Shown: positions 1 to 13,999, counted from the first letter of the stretch. The stretch is DNA of 64,000 bases from Marichromatium bheemlicum (GCF_012276755.1 NZ_JAAXKX010000005.1:62001-126000), one strand, 5' to 3'. Numbers and translations: made by a program. The notes: a model not told the origin generated them from the sequence alone.

Positions 1-582
1 GGCAGCGAGCGGCTGGAGGTCTGCATCCAGGATCTCGGCGGGCTGATCGATCTCAACCGCGCCGACCCGGCGCGGCTCACCGACCTGTTGCGGGTGCTCG
101 GGGTCGAGCCGGGGCGGGCCGGACGGCTGGCGGCGGTGATCGTCGACTGGCGCGATGGCGATGCCCTGACCCGCGCGGGGGGCGCCGAGGACGTCGATTA
201 CCGCGCCCTGGGTCGCGCCTTCGGGGCCCGTGATGGCGACCTGCTGCTGGTCGACGAGCTGGCGCTGCTGCCGGGGATGACGCCCGAGCTGGTCGCGGCG
301 CTGGCGCCGCTGACGCGGGTGACGGGTGACGCTGGCGGGATTACGCGCGCCTTCGCCCCGGCGGCGGTGCTCGCCGCGCTTGACGGTATCGGGCTGGAGC
401 AGGCGCAAGCACTGCGAGCGGCGCGCGAGATCGATCCCAGGCTGCGCGGTGGGCCGAGCTACCGCGTCGAGGTGCGGGCGCGCGATGGCGGTTGGCGATT
501 GCGGGCGCTGCTCGAACTCGGGGTCGATCCGTCACGTCCTTACCGCGTGCGTTGGCGACGCTATGCCTATCCCGGCCACTGA
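1..582 (+). CDS. gspK: Type II secretion minor pseudopilin GspK, 3' part
   Basis: GspK caps the tip of the type II secretion pseudopilus in the inner membrane and periplasm. The reading frame is open from base 1 without a start codon, so the N-terminal prepilin signal and the first part of the protein lie outside the window. What remains (193 residues) has the GspK helix-hairpin region: a DLGGLIDLN stretch, then VDWRDGD followed by GAEDVDYR, then DELALLPGMTPE. This order is typical of GspK. The C-terminus (RWRRYAYPGH) is followed by a stop only 11 bases before the convergent next gene. No other gsp gene is visible, so the operon must lie upstream. Confidence 0.85.
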   Translation, partial: GSERLEVCIQDLGGLIDLNRADPARLTDLLRVLGVEPGRAGRLAAVIVDWRDGDALTRAGGAEDVDYRALGRAFGARDGDLLLVDELALLPGMTPELVAALAPLTRVTGDAGGITRAFAPAAVLAALDGIGLEQAQALRAAREIDPRLRGGPSYRVEVRARDGGWRLRALLELGVDPSRPYRVRWRRYAYPGH

Positions 583-593
583 TGCCGGGCGCC

Positions 594-1205
594 TCAGGTG
601 CAGGGGGCGGTGAGCAGTTGCTCCAGGGCCGGGAGGTCGGCACCGCGCAGCGGGCGCTCGTCGACCGGGTCGAGCGGCGGCTGGCGCCGCGCCTGTGGTG
701 GTAGCACGATCAGCTCGAAGGGTTGGTCGCCGGCGACGAAGCGGAAGGCGGGGTGCGCGGTGCGGGTGCCGCCGGGGTAGCGCAGGGTGCGTTCGCCCTC
801 GTCCCAGGGGATGCCCTGATCGTGGAGACGGAAGAGCACGTCCTCGGGGCGCTCGGCATAGAGCAGCAGCTCGATGCCGAGGTTGGGATCGCCGACGCCC
901 TGCAGCGCCGCGCCGACCAGCCGTGGTGAGAAGTCGGCGAGGTTGCGCATCGCCCCGGCGGCGGCCTCGCGCATCCGCTGCAGTCGCTGGGCGTCGGCCT
1001 CGCCCAGGAACAGCCGGCGCTGGGTCAGCAGCGCTGCCTGCACGGTCTCGTTGTCCGGCCAGTGGCGACGGTTGTGGATGCCGGTGCGGGTGGCGGCCTT
1101 GCGTCTGGCCCGGTCGAAGTCGGATCCTCCCTGCTCGATCATGATGCGCGCGGTCTCGTAGGCCATCCGCGCGCGCAGGGCGTCGCTACGCGCTCGTGCG
1201 GTCAT
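594..1205 (-). CDS. Uncharacterised 203-residue protein
   Basis: I cannot assign this protein to a characterised family. It is 203 residues, soluble, with no signal peptide or membrane segment, and rich in Arg and Ala. The N-terminal half is helical and basic (ARIMIEQGGSDFDRARRKAA). The centre has a well-ordered stretch (MRNLADFSPRLVGAALQGVG) followed by NLGIELLLYAERPEDVLF. That alternation of charged and hydrophobic strands vaguely recalls small nucleotidyltransferase-like folds, but no catalytic G-S/D-x-D motif is obvious. Codon use matches its neighbours and it faces gspK tail to tail, so it is probably a real gene transcribed alone. Confidence 0.7.
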   Translation of the reverse strand: MTARARSDALRARMAYETARIMIEQGGSDFDRARRKAATRTGIHNRRHWPDNETVQAALLTQRRLFLGEADAQRLQRMREAAAGAMRNLADFSPRLVGAALQGVGDPNLGIELLLYAERPEDVLFRLHDQGIPWDEGERTLRYPGGTRTAHPAFRFVAGDQPFELIVLPPQARRQPPLDPVDERPLRGADLPALEQLLTAPCT

Positions 1206-1516
1206 CGCTCAACCTCTCTGGCTCGTTCGCCGATCCCGTGGTGGCGGGGTTGTGGACGATCACCGGGAGCGGGGCATCCCGCCCCGGGCTGCGTCGACCC
1301 TAGCATGGCCGCTGCCGGTGGCGGAAGTGTTGCGCCGAGGGCACCATTCGTGACGCCGCTCCGGTTGCGGCGGCGCTAAGCCCCTAATTGATCGGCCACA
1401 ATCGCTGCTGGGCGGATGATTGCTCCCGAAAGGGCAAAATTTTGATATCTTTAAGGCCATTATCGTAGAAATCGGTTTACCCATATCGGGGCCGATGGCG
1501 TTGACGAGATCCCTGA
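1206..1516. promoter_or_regulatory. Divergent intergenic region with candidate pilM promoters
   Basis: These 311 bases separate two divergent genes. From about 1380 the sequence becomes noticeably AT-rich. Two promoter candidates face pilM. TTGATA at 1442-1447 with TAGAAA at 1466-1471 (18-base spacer) resembles a sigma-70 site. TGGGCGGATGATTGCT at 1409-1424 keeps the GG-N10-GC core and the TTGCT end of a sigma-54 site but not the CAC element. Neither can be confirmed from sequence alone. Confidence 0.4.
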
Positions 1517-2578
1517 ATGTTCGGCCTTATTCGCAAGAACCGTACACTGATCGGTATCGATATCGGCTCAACCTCGGTGAAGCTCATCGAGCTCTCGCAC
1601 GGTCACGCCGACGCGCCGAGTGGCCTGCGGGTCGAGCACTGTGCGCTCGAGCCGTTGCCGGCTAATGCCGTTGCCGAGAAGAAGATCGTCGAATCCGAGG
1701 CGGTGGGCGAGGCCATTGCCCGCGCGGTACGCCGCTCGGGTACCAACACCAAGCATGCGGCGGTGGCGGTGGCCGGCTCGGCGGTGATCACCAAGACGAT
1801 CATGATGCCGGCGGGGCTCGATGACGCCGAGCTGGAGAGCCAGATCGCACTCGAGGCCGACCAGTACATTCCCTATCCGCTCGAGGAGGTCAATCTCGAC
1901 TTCGAGGTCATCGGCCCCGCGCAGAGCGATCCGGGGATGGTCGAGGTGCTGCTCGCCGCCTCGCGCACGGAGAACGTCGATGACCGGGTCAATGCCCTCG
2001 AGACCGCCGGGCTGGTGCCGGCGATCGTCGATGTCGAGGCCTATGCCATGGAGAACGCCTGCGCCCTGTTGCTTGACGAGGGCGGGGGGGCGACCGTCGC
2101 CCTGGCCGATGTCGGCAGCGCCACCACCACCCTGCACGTGCTCCACGAGGGGCGTATCGTCTACACCCGCGAGCAGAATTTCGGGGGGCAGCAGCTGCGC
2201 GACGAGGTGCAACGACGCTACGGCTTCTCGCGTGAACAGGCGGCGCAGAAGATCCTCGACGGCGACGTCGCCGAGGGCTACGACATGGACGTGCTCGCCC
2301 CCTTCAAGGAGGCGTTGGCACAGCAGATCGGCCGGGCGCTGCAGTTCTTCTATTCGGGGACCAGCTACAGCAAGGTCGATCGGCTGGTGATCTCCGGTGG
2401 CGCGGCCTCGTTGCCACGGCTCGATCAGCTCGTCGGCGAGCGCCTGCGCATCCCGACCACCATAGCCAACCCCTTCGCGCGCATGGTCCTGGCGCCGACG
2501 CTCGACGCCCAGGCGTTGATGCGCGAGGCCCCGGGGATGATGCTCGCGCTCGGTCTGGCCCTACGGGGAGTGGACTAA
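1517..2578 (+). CDS. pilM: Type IV pilus inner-membrane platform protein PilM
   Basis: PilM is the cytoplasmic actin/FtsA-like ATPase that binds the N-terminus of PilN and links the type IV pilus motor to the alignment subcomplex. The 353 residues match the family in length. The N-terminus holds the nucleotide-binding phosphate-1 motif IGIDIGSTSVKLIEL (about residues 11-25). A second actin-type loop follows at ALADVGSATTTLHVL, and an adenosine-type motif VISGGAASL near residue 295. It is the first gene of pilMNOPQ, and pilN starts one base after its stop, so the two should be translated together. Confidence 0.97.
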   Translation: MFGLIRKNRTLIGIDIGSTSVKLIELSHGHADAPSGLRVEHCALEPLPANAVAEKKIVESEAVGEAIARAVRRSGTNTKHAAVAVAGSAVITKTIMMPAGLDDAELESQIALEADQYIPYPLEEVNLDFEVIGPAQSDPGMVEVLLAASRTENVDDRVNALETAGLVPAIVDVEAYAMENACALLLDEGGGATVALADVGSATTTLHVLHEGRIVYTREQNFGGQQLRDEVQRRYGFSREQAAQKILDGDVAEGYDMDVLAPFKEALAQQIGRALQFFYSGTSYSKVDRLVISGGAASLPRLDQLVGERLRIPTTIANPFARMVLAPTLDAQALMREAPGMMLALGLALRGVD

Positions 2579-2579
2579 G

Positions 2580-3149
2580 ATGCCACGGATCAACCTGCTG
2601 CCCTGGCGCGAGGAGGCGCGGCAGCGACGTAAGAAGGAATTGGCGATCGCCGCCGGCGCGGCGCTCGGTGCGACCCTGGTACTGGCGGTACTGGTGCATC
2701 TGCACTACGACGCGCGTATCGCCCACCAGGAGAGTCGCAACCAGCTGTTGCAGCAGGAGATCGCTCAGCTCAGGCGCAAGATCCGTGAGATCGATGCGCT
2801 CGAGGAGACCAAGGCCGATCTGCTCGCGCGCATGGAGGTCATCCAGAACCTGCAGCAGAGTCGGCCCGAGATCGTGCACCTGTTCGAGGAGTTGGTGGCG
2901 ACCATCCCCGAGGGGGTCTATCTCAATCGGCTCGAGCAGAAGGGGCGCGCGGTGGTGGTCGAGGGGCGGGCCCAGTCCAATGCCCGGGTCTCGGCCTTCA
3001 TGCGCAATATCGAGGCATCGGCCTGGATCGGGAATCCGCGGCTGATGCTGATCGAGAACAAGGACAAGACCGGCACTGGATTGAGCCACTTCCGACTCTC
3101 CTTCGATCAGGTCCGCCCGGCGGCGGACGACGAGGAGCAGCCGGCATGA
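2580..3149 (+). CDS. pilN: Type IV pilus assembly protein PilN
   Basis: PilN is a bitopic inner-membrane protein that forms a heterodimer with PilO and is held by PilM through its short cytoplasmic tail. The conserved tail INLLPWREE is at residues 4-12, exactly where PilM binds. One transmembrane helix follows at about residues 22-42, then a coiled coil (HQESRNQLLQQEIAQLRRKI) and a periplasmic ferredoxin-like domain. At 189 residues it is normal for the family. Its stop is followed by a 55-base gap before pilO, the longest internal spacing between pilM and pilP. Confidence 0.96.
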   Translation: MPRINLLPWREEARQRRKKELAIAAGAALGATLVLAVLVHLHYDARIAHQESRNQLLQQEIAQLRRKIREIDALEETKADLLARMEVIQNLQQSRPEIVHLFEELVATIPEGVYLNRLEQKGRAVVVEGRAQSNARVSAFMRNIEASAWIGNPRLMLIENKDKTGTGLSHFRLSFDQVRPAADDEEQPA

Positions 3150-3204
3150 GTCTCCAGCCGACCCCTCGGGGCCAAGTGCCCGTCGGCCAACGGCGGAGAT
3201 CGCC

Positions 3205-3819
3205 ATGGATCTGAATCAACTCAACGAACTCGACCTCAGTACCATCGGTGACTGGCCGCTGCCGGCCAAGGCGGTGGTGATCGCCCTTGGTTGTCTGCTG
3301 GTCGGCGCCGCGGCCTATTACTTCGATATCAAGAACCAGCGGCTGCTGCTCGAGACCGCCGAGCGCCAGGAGCAGCAGCTGCGTTCCGACTTCGAGGCCA
3401 AGCAGCGCAAGGCCGCCAATCTCGCCGGTTATCGTCAGCAGCTCGCCGAGATGGAGGAGTCGTTCGGGGCCATGTTGCGCCAATTGCCGAACAAGACCGA
3501 GGTCGCCTCGTTGCTGATCGACGTCTCCCAGACCGGGCTGGCCAATGGGCTGGAGTTCGAGCGTTTCGAGCCCGAGGCCGAGAACAAACGCGACTTCTAT
3601 GCCGAGTTGCCGATCCGTATCCGCGTCAACGGCAGCTATCATGATTTCGGGCGTTTCATCAGTGGGTTGGCGGCGTTGCCGCGGATCGTCACCATCCATG
3701 ACATCGAGATCGAGCAGCCCGGCGGCGTCGAGCGTCGGCGCGGCGAACCGCGCCAGAAGCTCTCGCTCGACGCCACCGTCAAGACCTATCGCTATCTCGA
3801 CGAGGGGGCCGTGCAATGA
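3205..3819 (+). CDS. pilO: Type IV pilus assembly protein PilO
   Basis: PilO is the partner of PilN in the inner-membrane alignment complex. It has a short N-terminal cytoplasmic segment (residues 1-20), one transmembrane helix at about residues 25-43, then a coiled coil (LLLETAERQEQQLRSDFEAK) and a periplasmic domain that includes the typical YHDFGRFISGLAALPRI stretch. The ATG at 3205 is preceded by a GGAG sequence. The stop overlaps the start of pilP in an ATGA arrangement, which indicates translational coupling. Length, 204 residues, is normal. Confidence 0.96.
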   Translation: MDLNQLNELDLSTIGDWPLPAKAVVIALGCLLVGAAAYYFDIKNQRLLLETAERQEQQLRSDFEAKQRKAANLAGYRQQLAEMEESFGAMLRQLPNKTEVASLLIDVSQTGLANGLEFERFEPEAENKRDFYAELPIRIRVNGSYHDFGRFISGLAALPRIVTIHDIEIEQPGGVERRRGEPRQKLSLDATVKTYRYLDEGAVQ

Positions 3820-4334
3820 GCTGGAGGCGTATTGCGCTCCCTGGTGCCATGCTGCTGTTGCTGGGTGGCTGTGGTGGTGGGATGTCCGATCTCGAACGTT
3901 ATGTCGGTGAGGTCAAGTCGCGTCCACCCCGTCCGGTCGAGCCGTTGCCCGAGATCCAGCCGATCGACAGCTTCGTGTTCGAGCCTGCTGAGCGGCGTGA
4001 CCCCTTCGTGCCCGACGCCGGGCTCGATCCGCTGACCAGCGACGAGATGGACAATCAGCTGGCGCCCGACCCCAATCGTCGCAAGGAGGTGCTCGAGAGC
4101 TATGCCCTCGACGCCCTGCGTATGGTCGGTACGCTGGAGCAGGATGCGGCCCGCTGGGGGCTGGTGCGGAGTCAGGATGGCATCCTGCACCGGGTCCGGG
4201 TGGGTAACTATATGGGACTGAACAACGGACAGATCGTCAGTATCGGCGACGACGCGATCGAACTCATCGAGGTCGTCTCCGACGCCCCGGGACAGTGGCG
4301 CGAACGCAGCGCGGCCCTGGAGCTTTCCGAATGA
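3816..4334 (+). CDS. pilP: Type IV pilus lipoprotein PilP
   Basis: PilP is an inner-membrane lipoprotein that connects the PilNO dimer with the secretin PilQ across the periplasm. The signal sequence ends in a lipobox LLGGC with the acylated Cys at residue 19. A flexible proline-rich linker follows (SRPPRPVEPLPEIQP), which binds PilNO in characterised systems, and then a C-terminal beta domain containing WGLVRSQDGILHRVRVGNY that contacts the PilQ N0 domain. At 172 residues it has the usual length. It overlaps pilO by four bases and lies 19 bases before pilQ. Confidence 0.95.
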   Translation: MSWRRIALPGAMLLLLGGCGGGMSDLERYVGEVKSRPPRPVEPLPEIQPIDSFVFEPAERRDPFVPDAGLDPLTSDEMDNQLAPDPNRRKEVLESYALDALRMVGTLEQDAARWGLVRSQDGILHRVRVGNYMGLNNGQIVSIGDDAIELIEVVSDAPGQWRERSAALELSE

Positions 4335-4353
4335 TCCTTGGAGGGGAGCCGGC

Positions 4354-6570
4354 ATGAACGCACCAACTCAATCCGACACACGCCCCGGGTGGCCGCTGGC
4401 GCTTGGCGTGTGCCGGCCGGTCGTGGCGCTGTGTCTTCTCGTCTTGCTGCTGGTCGGGTGGACTGGCTCGGCGCTGGGGGCGGCGCTGCGCGACGTACAG
4501 TTCGCTGCCCAGCCCGGCAACCGGGTCGAGATCCAGCTCGAACTCTCGGCGCCGGTGAACCCGCCGGAGGCCTTCGCCACCGATGCCCCGGCGCGTATCG
4601 CGCTCGATTTCCCCGGGGTGACCAACGAACTCAGCGAGCGCTCGCTGCCGATCGGTGTCGGCGCCGTGCACAGCCTGGTGGCGGTGGAGGCGAGCAATCG
4701 CACCCGGGTGGTGGTCAATCTCAGCGATCCGGTGCCCTATCAGGTCAGTAGCGAGGGCAACCGGGTGCGGATCACCATCGAGACCCAGTCCGGAGCCGTC
4801 GATCCACAACCGCTCAGCGCCACGACCCGGACGCCGCCACCGGCTGCCCCGCAGACCGTTTCACGCCCGGCGCCACGCCCGATGGTGGCCAGTGGCGGGG
4901 CGGTGCGTGACATCGACTTCAGGCGTGGTGGCGACGGTGAGGGGCGGGTGATGATCCGCCTGCCCAGTGCTGCGACCCGAGTGACGGTGCGCGAGCAGGG
5001 GCAGCGGGTGCTGGTCGAGCTGCACGACAGCTCATTGCCGCGGCGTTTGTTCCGACGGCTCGATGTGGTCGATTTCGCCACCCCGGTGGTGGCCGTCGAG
5101 TCACGCCCGCGCGGGCGCAATGTCGAGGTCGCGGTGGAGACCGGCAGCGACTACGACTACATGGCCTATCAGACCGACGACCTCTTCACCCTCGATTTCC
5201 GCCCGTTGACCCCGGCGGAGAAGGAGCAGCAGCTGCGCAGCAAGGTCGTCTACGAGGGCGAGCGGTTGTCGCTGAATTTCCAGGACATCGAGGTGCGCGC
5301 GGTGCTGCAGGTGCTGGCCGACTTCACCGACCTCAACCTGGTGGCCAGCGATACCGTCGCCGGCAACATCACCCTGCGCCTGAAGAATGTGCCCTGGGAT
5401 CAGGCGCTCGACATCATCCTCAAGACCAAGGGGCTGTCGATGCGTCGCACCGGCAACGTCATCATGGTTGCGCCGACCGAGGAGCTGGCCAGCCAGGAAG
5501 AGCTGGAGATGCGCTCGATGCAGAAGATCGAGGAGTTGGCACCGCTGCGCTCGGAGTTCATCCAGGTCAACTACGCCAAGGCCGCTGATCTCGCGCGCTT
5601 GCTCAAGAGCGAGGAGAACCAGCTGCTGACCAAGGATCGCGGCAACGTCACCGTCGACGAGCGCACCAACACCCTGCTGGTGCAGGACACCGCCGCGCGG
5701 CTCGAGGACATCCGCAGCATCGTCACCCGGCTCGATGTACCGGTGCGCCAGGTGATGATCGAGTCGCGGGTGGTGATCGCCGAGAGCAACTTCGCCCGCG
5801 ACCTCGGCGTGCGCTTTGGGCTGTCGACCTCGATGGGCGCCTCGGGCAATCATGAGCTGATGATTGCGGGCAACCGGCCCGGTACCTTGGAGATCGGCGG
5901 TTTCGACAAGGGGCCATTCGGGCTCAACGTCGAGACCGGTCAGCCCTACAACTCGGGCATCATCGACGAGGACGACCACCAGACCCTGATGGTCGACCTC
6001 GCCGCCCCCAACCCCTCGGGCGCGGTCAACTTCCTGATCGGCAAGGTCGGCTCCTATCTGCTCCAGCTCGAGCTCTCGGCGATGCAGCAGGAGGGGCGTG
6101 GCGAGATCATCTCCAGCCCGCGGGTGATCACCTCCGATCAGCACCAGGCGACGATCAAGGTCGGTCAGCAGATCCCCTATCAGACGGTGTCGCAGAACGG
6201 TACCCAGACCGAGTTCAAGGACGCGGTGCTGCAACTCGACGTCACCCCGCACATCACCCCGGACGATCGGGTGATCATGGACCTGATGGTCAACAAGGAC
6301 GCACCCAACTACACCAACGAGACCCCGGATGGTATCGCCATCGACACCCGCTCGGTGGAGACCTCGGTGCTGGTCGACAACGGCGAGACCGTGGTGCTCG
6401 GTGGTGTCTACGAGCGCACCCGCGGCTTCAGCAAGGAGCAGGTGCCTTGGTTCGGTGACATCCCGGTGGTGGGGCGACTGTTCAAGCAGGAGTTGCGCGA
6501 GGACAAGAACAACGAGCTGCTGATCTTTGTGACCCCCAAGATCCTGCGTGGCGATCTCGCGCGGCGTTGA
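4354..6570 (+). CDS. pilQ: Type IV pilus secretin PilQ
   Basis: PilQ is the outer-membrane secretin through which the pilus fibre exits. The 738-residue precursor has a hydrophobic signal region at about residues 24-46, two AMIN domains that bind peptidoglycan (about 47-145 and 180-290), an STN/secretin N0 domain starting near residue 300 (LSLNFQDIEVRAVLQVLADF), an N1 domain, and the C-terminal secretin barrel with the signature VPWFGDIPVVGRLFK near the end. A strong ribosome binding site (GAGGGGAG at 4341-4348) precedes the ATG. It ends the pil operon. Confidence 0.97.
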   Translation: MNAPTQSDTRPGWPLALGVCRPVVALCLLVLLLVGWTGSALGAALRDVQFAAQPGNRVEIQLELSAPVNPPEAFATDAPARIALDFPGVTNELSERSLPIGVGAVHSLVAVEASNRTRVVVNLSDPVPYQVSSEGNRVRITIETQSGAVDPQPLSATTRTPPPAAPQTVSRPAPRPMVASGGAVRDIDFRRGGDGEGRVMIRLPSAATRVTVREQGQRVLVELHDSSLPRRLFRRLDVVDFATPVVAVESRPRGRNVEVAVETGSDYDYMAYQTDDLFTLDFRPLTPAEKEQQLRSKVVYEGERLSLNFQDIEVRAVLQVLADFTDLNLVASDTVAGNITLRLKNVPWDQALDIILKTKGLSMRRTGNVIMVAPTEELASQEELEMRSMQKIEELAPLRSEFIQVNYAKAADLARLLKSEENQLLTKDRGNVTVDERTNTLLVQDTAARLEDIRSIVTRLDVPVRQVMIESRVVIAESNFARDLGVRFGLSTSMGASGNHELMIAGNRPGTLEIGGFDKGPFGLNVETGQPYNSGIIDEDDHQTLMVDLAAPNPSGAVNFLIGKVGSYLLQLELSAMQQEGRGEIISSPRVITSDQHQATIKVGQQIPYQTVSQNGTQTEFKDAVLQLDVTPHITPDDRVIMDLMVNKDAPNYTNETPDGIAIDTRSVETSVLVDNGETVVLGGVYERTRGFSKEQVPWFGDIPVVGRLFKQELREDKNNELLIFVTPKILRGDLARR

Positions 6571-7048
6571 CGGCGCCTCTGCCGGGGTCGCTACATCCCC
6601 CATCTTTCCCGGGGGCGCGGGCGTTTTTTTCGCGCATCCGGGACGCAACTTATCCCATGGGGCTAGAATGTCGCGCGAGCTGGGCGTTGTCCCGCCCCGC
6701 TGATGGAGGCGCTCGGCCCGTCCTGCCGTGCCCGGGAGCGCGTGCGCGCCAGGGCGGCTGGTTGGTCCTCCATGTCATCCGAGGTCTGCCCGGGGTGCCG
6801 GTCTCGTGCCAGGGACGGGGCACGGCGAGCCGTCGTCGTCACCGCCCGCACCGAGCTGTCGCCGCGGTCCTCGTTCCTATGTTTCTGCAGCTCGAGCAGG
6901 CGCTGGCGCGCTGTCCGCTGGTGCGTCCGGTTCGCCATGTGATCCACCGTCGTCCGCCGTCGGTTCGCGCTGCGCGCTCATCCAATCGATGCGAGAGGGG
7001 GACGCGAACCCGCCCGCGTCGTACAGACAACCTGGCATATCTTTCGTT
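6571..7048 (+). other. Intergenic region pilQ-aroK with a weak terminator
   Basis: These 478 bases hold no convincing gene; the short frames here have atypical composition. A run of seven T at 6624-6630, preceded by the short inverted pair CCCG/CGGG at 6608-6620, could end pilQ transcription. TAGAAT at 6664-6669 resembles a -10 box, but its -35 partner is poor. The gap is long for a pair of genes usually close together in gammaproteobacteria. Confidence 0.4.
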
Positions 7049-7582
7049 ATGATCCGTGCACAGAACATCTTCATCGTCGGCCCGATGGGGGCCGGAAAAA
7101 GTACCGTCGGACGGCAGCTCGCCGAGGCACTCTCCTATACCTTCAAGGACAGTGATCAGGAGATCCAGCGCCGTACCGGGGTCGATATCCCCACCATCTT
7201 CGAGTTCGAGGGCGAGTCGGGCTTCCGTGCCCGCGAGCGTCAGGTCATCATCGACCTGATCGCCGGTGAGCGGATGGTACTGGCCACTGGCGGGGGAGTG
7301 GTCCTCGACCCCGAGAACCGTCAGGACCTGGCCGCCCGTGGTGTGGTCATCTATCTCCACTGCAGCGCCGAGCAGCAGCACGCGCGGACTGCTCGCGACC
7401 GCAATCGCCCGCTGCTCGATACCGAGGAGCCGCTGCAGCGGCTGCGCGAGCTGATGGAGGAGCGTGAGCCGCTCTACCGCCAGGTCGCCGACATGGTGGT
7501 GACCACCGAGAAGCGCGGCACCGGCTCGGTGGTCAAGGAGATCGTGCGGCGGCTCGAGGAGGGTGCGACCGGCGTCCTCTGA
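7049..7582 (+). CDS. aroK: Shikimate kinase
   Basis: AroK phosphorylates shikimate at the 3-hydroxyl using ATP, the fifth step of chorismate synthesis, in the cytoplasm. The P-loop is GPMGAGKST at residues 11-19, the shikimate-binding DSDxxI motif is DSDQEI, the FRARE stretch follows, and the GGG segment is ATGGGVV. The lid Arg region is RDRNRPLL. The frame is open upstream, but the ATG at 7049 gives a 177-residue protein of normal length beginning just before the P-loop strand, so I use it. It sits between pilQ and aroB, a widely conserved order. Confidence 0.96.
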   Translation: MIRAQNIFIVGPMGAGKSTVGRQLAEALSYTFKDSDQEIQRRTGVDIPTIFEFEGESGFRARERQVIIDLIAGERMVLATGGGVVLDPENRQDLAARGVVIYLHCSAEQQHARTARDRNRPLLDTEEPLQRLRELMEEREPLYRQVADMVVTTEKRGTGSVVKEIVRRLEEGATGVL

Positions 7583-7894
7583 TTCCTCCATACTTGGGGT
7601 CGAACCCTATCGAATCGTCGGTCTCGGATGTCCGTCGTGACAGCCGCTGCCGCGGTGGAGGGTAGGCGCAGACGATTGCAAGTCGGCGCCAGACCGCTAA
7701 GATGCCAATGAGACCGATCATCAACCCGTGCGCGCGCATCTCTCGCGCCAGCCGTTCCCAGGACCGGGGAGGCCCCGGTCGCTGACGCCTCACGCCATCC
7801 CGTCACCGCCCCGCTGTGTCTCGCGCCGGCGCCTGCGGTGGCGGGGACGACGAGCCGGCGCCGGGGTGTGAGCCAACCCGCCGAGAGCTGCCTT
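7583..7894 (+). other. Intergenic region aroK-aroB, GC-rich hairpins
   Basis: There is no gene in these 312 bases. A perfect 8-base stem with a 3-base loop lies at 7762-7780 (GACCGGGG/CCCCGGTC), and CCGGCGCC at 7826-7833 pairs with GGCGCCGG at 7857-7864 just before aroB. Neither is followed by a T-run, so they look more like leader structures than terminators. aroK and aroB may be co-transcribed. Confidence 0.4.
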
Positions 7895-8977
7895 ATGACC
7901 AGAACCCTCGAAGTCGATCTTGGGGACAGAAGCTACCCGATCCACATCGGTCCCGGACTGCTCAATGACCCCGTGCTCTACCGCCCCCACATCCGTGGCC
8001 GGCAGGTGATGATCGTCACCAATGAGACGGTGGCTCCGCTCTATCTGGCCCCGCTGCACGAGGCACTCGCTGGCCTCGATGTGCGCGAGGTGGTGCTGCC
8101 CGATGGTGAGCAGTACAAGACCCTGGAGGTGTGGAACCGCATCTTCGATGCCCTGCTCGATGCCCGCTTCGCCCGCGACTGCACCCTGGTGGCGCTCGGT
8201 GGCGGGGTGGTCGGTGACATGGCCGGTTTCGCCGCCGCCTGCTACCAGCGCGGCGTCGCCTTTATCCAGGTGCCCACCACGCTGCTCTCCCAGGTCGACT
8301 CCTCGGTCGGCGGCAAGACCGGGATCAACCACCCCGCCGGCAAGAATATGATCGGCGCCTTCCATCAGCCGCTGGCGGTGATCGCCGACACCGAGACCCT
8401 CGACACCCTGCCCCAACGCGAGCTCTCGGCCGGTCTGGCCGAGGTGCTCAAATACGGCCTGATCCGCGATTGCGCCTTCCTCGACTGGCTGGAGTCGCAC
8501 ATGGCCGAGCTGCTCTCGCGTGATCGCGAAGCGCTCGCCCACGCCATTCGTCGCTCCTGCGAGATCAAGGCACAGCTCGTTGCCGAGGACGAACTCGAGT
8601 CGGGGCAGCGTGCCCTGCTCAATCTCGGCCATACCTTCGGACACGCGATCGAGACGGCCGCAGGCTATGGCAACTGGCTCCATGGCGAGGCCGTCGGTGC
8701 CGGCATGTGCATGGCCGCCGACCTCTCGGCACGCCTCGGCTGGTTGGCCGAGGCCGATGTCGAGCGGGTGCGCCGGCTGGTGGTCTGTGCCGGGCTGCCG
8801 ACCGAGCCGCCTGCCGAACTCGATGCCGAGCGCTTCCGCGCACTGATGGCCGTCGACAAGAAGGTGCTCGACGGGCGGCTACGCTTGGTGTTGCTGACCG
8901 CGCTTGGCGAGGCGGTGATCAGCGATACGATCGATGACGAACCGCTGCTGGCCACCCTCTCGGCGCGACGCCCCTGA
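7895..8977 (+). CDS. aroB: 3-dehydroquinate synthase
   Basis: AroB converts 3-deoxy-arabino-heptulosonate 7-phosphate to 3-dehydroquinate, the second shikimate-pathway step, using NAD and a divalent metal. Typical motifs are in order: the PDGEQYKTL stretch, the NAD-binding [32 protein letters not shown], and the metal-ligand region [11 protein letters not shown] with its His residues. The ATG at 7895 gives 360 residues, the family norm; a longer frame upstream lacks conserved sequence. Its substrate comes from DAHP synthase, a copy of which enters the other end of the window. Confidence 0.97.
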   Translation: MTRTLEVDLGDRSYPIHIGPGLLNDPVLYRPHIRGRQVMIVTNETVAPLYLAPLHEALAGLDVREVVLPDGEQYKTLEVWNRIFDALLDARFARDCTLVALGGGVVGDMAGFAAACYQRGVAFIQVPTTLLSQVDSSVGGKTGINHPAGKNMIGAFHQPLAVIADTETLDTLPQRELSAGLAEVLKYGLIRDCAFLDWLESHMAELLSRDREALAHAIRRSCEIKAQLVAEDELESGQRALLNLGHTFGHAIETAAGYGNWLHGEAVGAGMCMAADLSARLGWLAEADVERVRRLVVCAGLPTEPPAELDAERFRALMAVDKKVLDGRLRLVLLTALGEAVISDTIDDEPLLATLSARRP

Positions 8978-9343
8978 CACGCCCATCGCCCACGTGGCGT
9001 GATCCCCGGGGTGGGATCAACAGTAGCGTGTAGCGGGGTTCGCGGTTATTATTAGGGGTTCGCGATTTCAACCCGGCCTGGTCGCTGGGGTTCGCATGCC
9101 TCGAACCCCGCTCGCCGAACACTGGCACCGGCGGCCCGTGTCGACGCGCTCCGGACACCCTGGAGATCGCGCGCCGAGCGTACTCGTTAACGAGCGGACC
9201 TGCTCTCTGGATCCAGGACACAGGATTGTGGCGCCACCCGTACAGCGGTTGGTACGCGCCCTGGTGCTCGATGCCAGGGCCTTCCCGTCCGCGGTCGCGT
9301 CGACAGTCGGAATCATTTACCCCAGGTATCAACGAGGTCAGCG
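8978..9343 (+). other. Intergenic region aroB-gltB with short repeats
   Basis: These 366 bases contain no gene. A hairpin TGATCCC/GGGATCA spans 9000-9019 just after aroB. The nonamer GGGGTTCGC occurs at 9035-9043, 9055-9063 and 9087-9095, with an inverted relative CGAACCCC at 9102-9109. Two perfect palindromes follow, CTCGTTAACGAG at 9183-9194 and CTGGATCCAG at 9207-9216. They could be operator sites for the glutamate synthase operon, but I do not recognise the regulator. Confidence 0.45.

Positions 9344-13991
<4,648 letters not shown>

Positions 13992-13999
<8 letters not shown>

Noticed and set aside
6663-7052. Frames between pilQ and aroK, such as the long 5' extension of aroK.
   Set aside because: Extending AroK upstream adds Arg/Pro/Ser-rich sequence unlike any shikimate kinase; the ATG at 7049 is sufficient.
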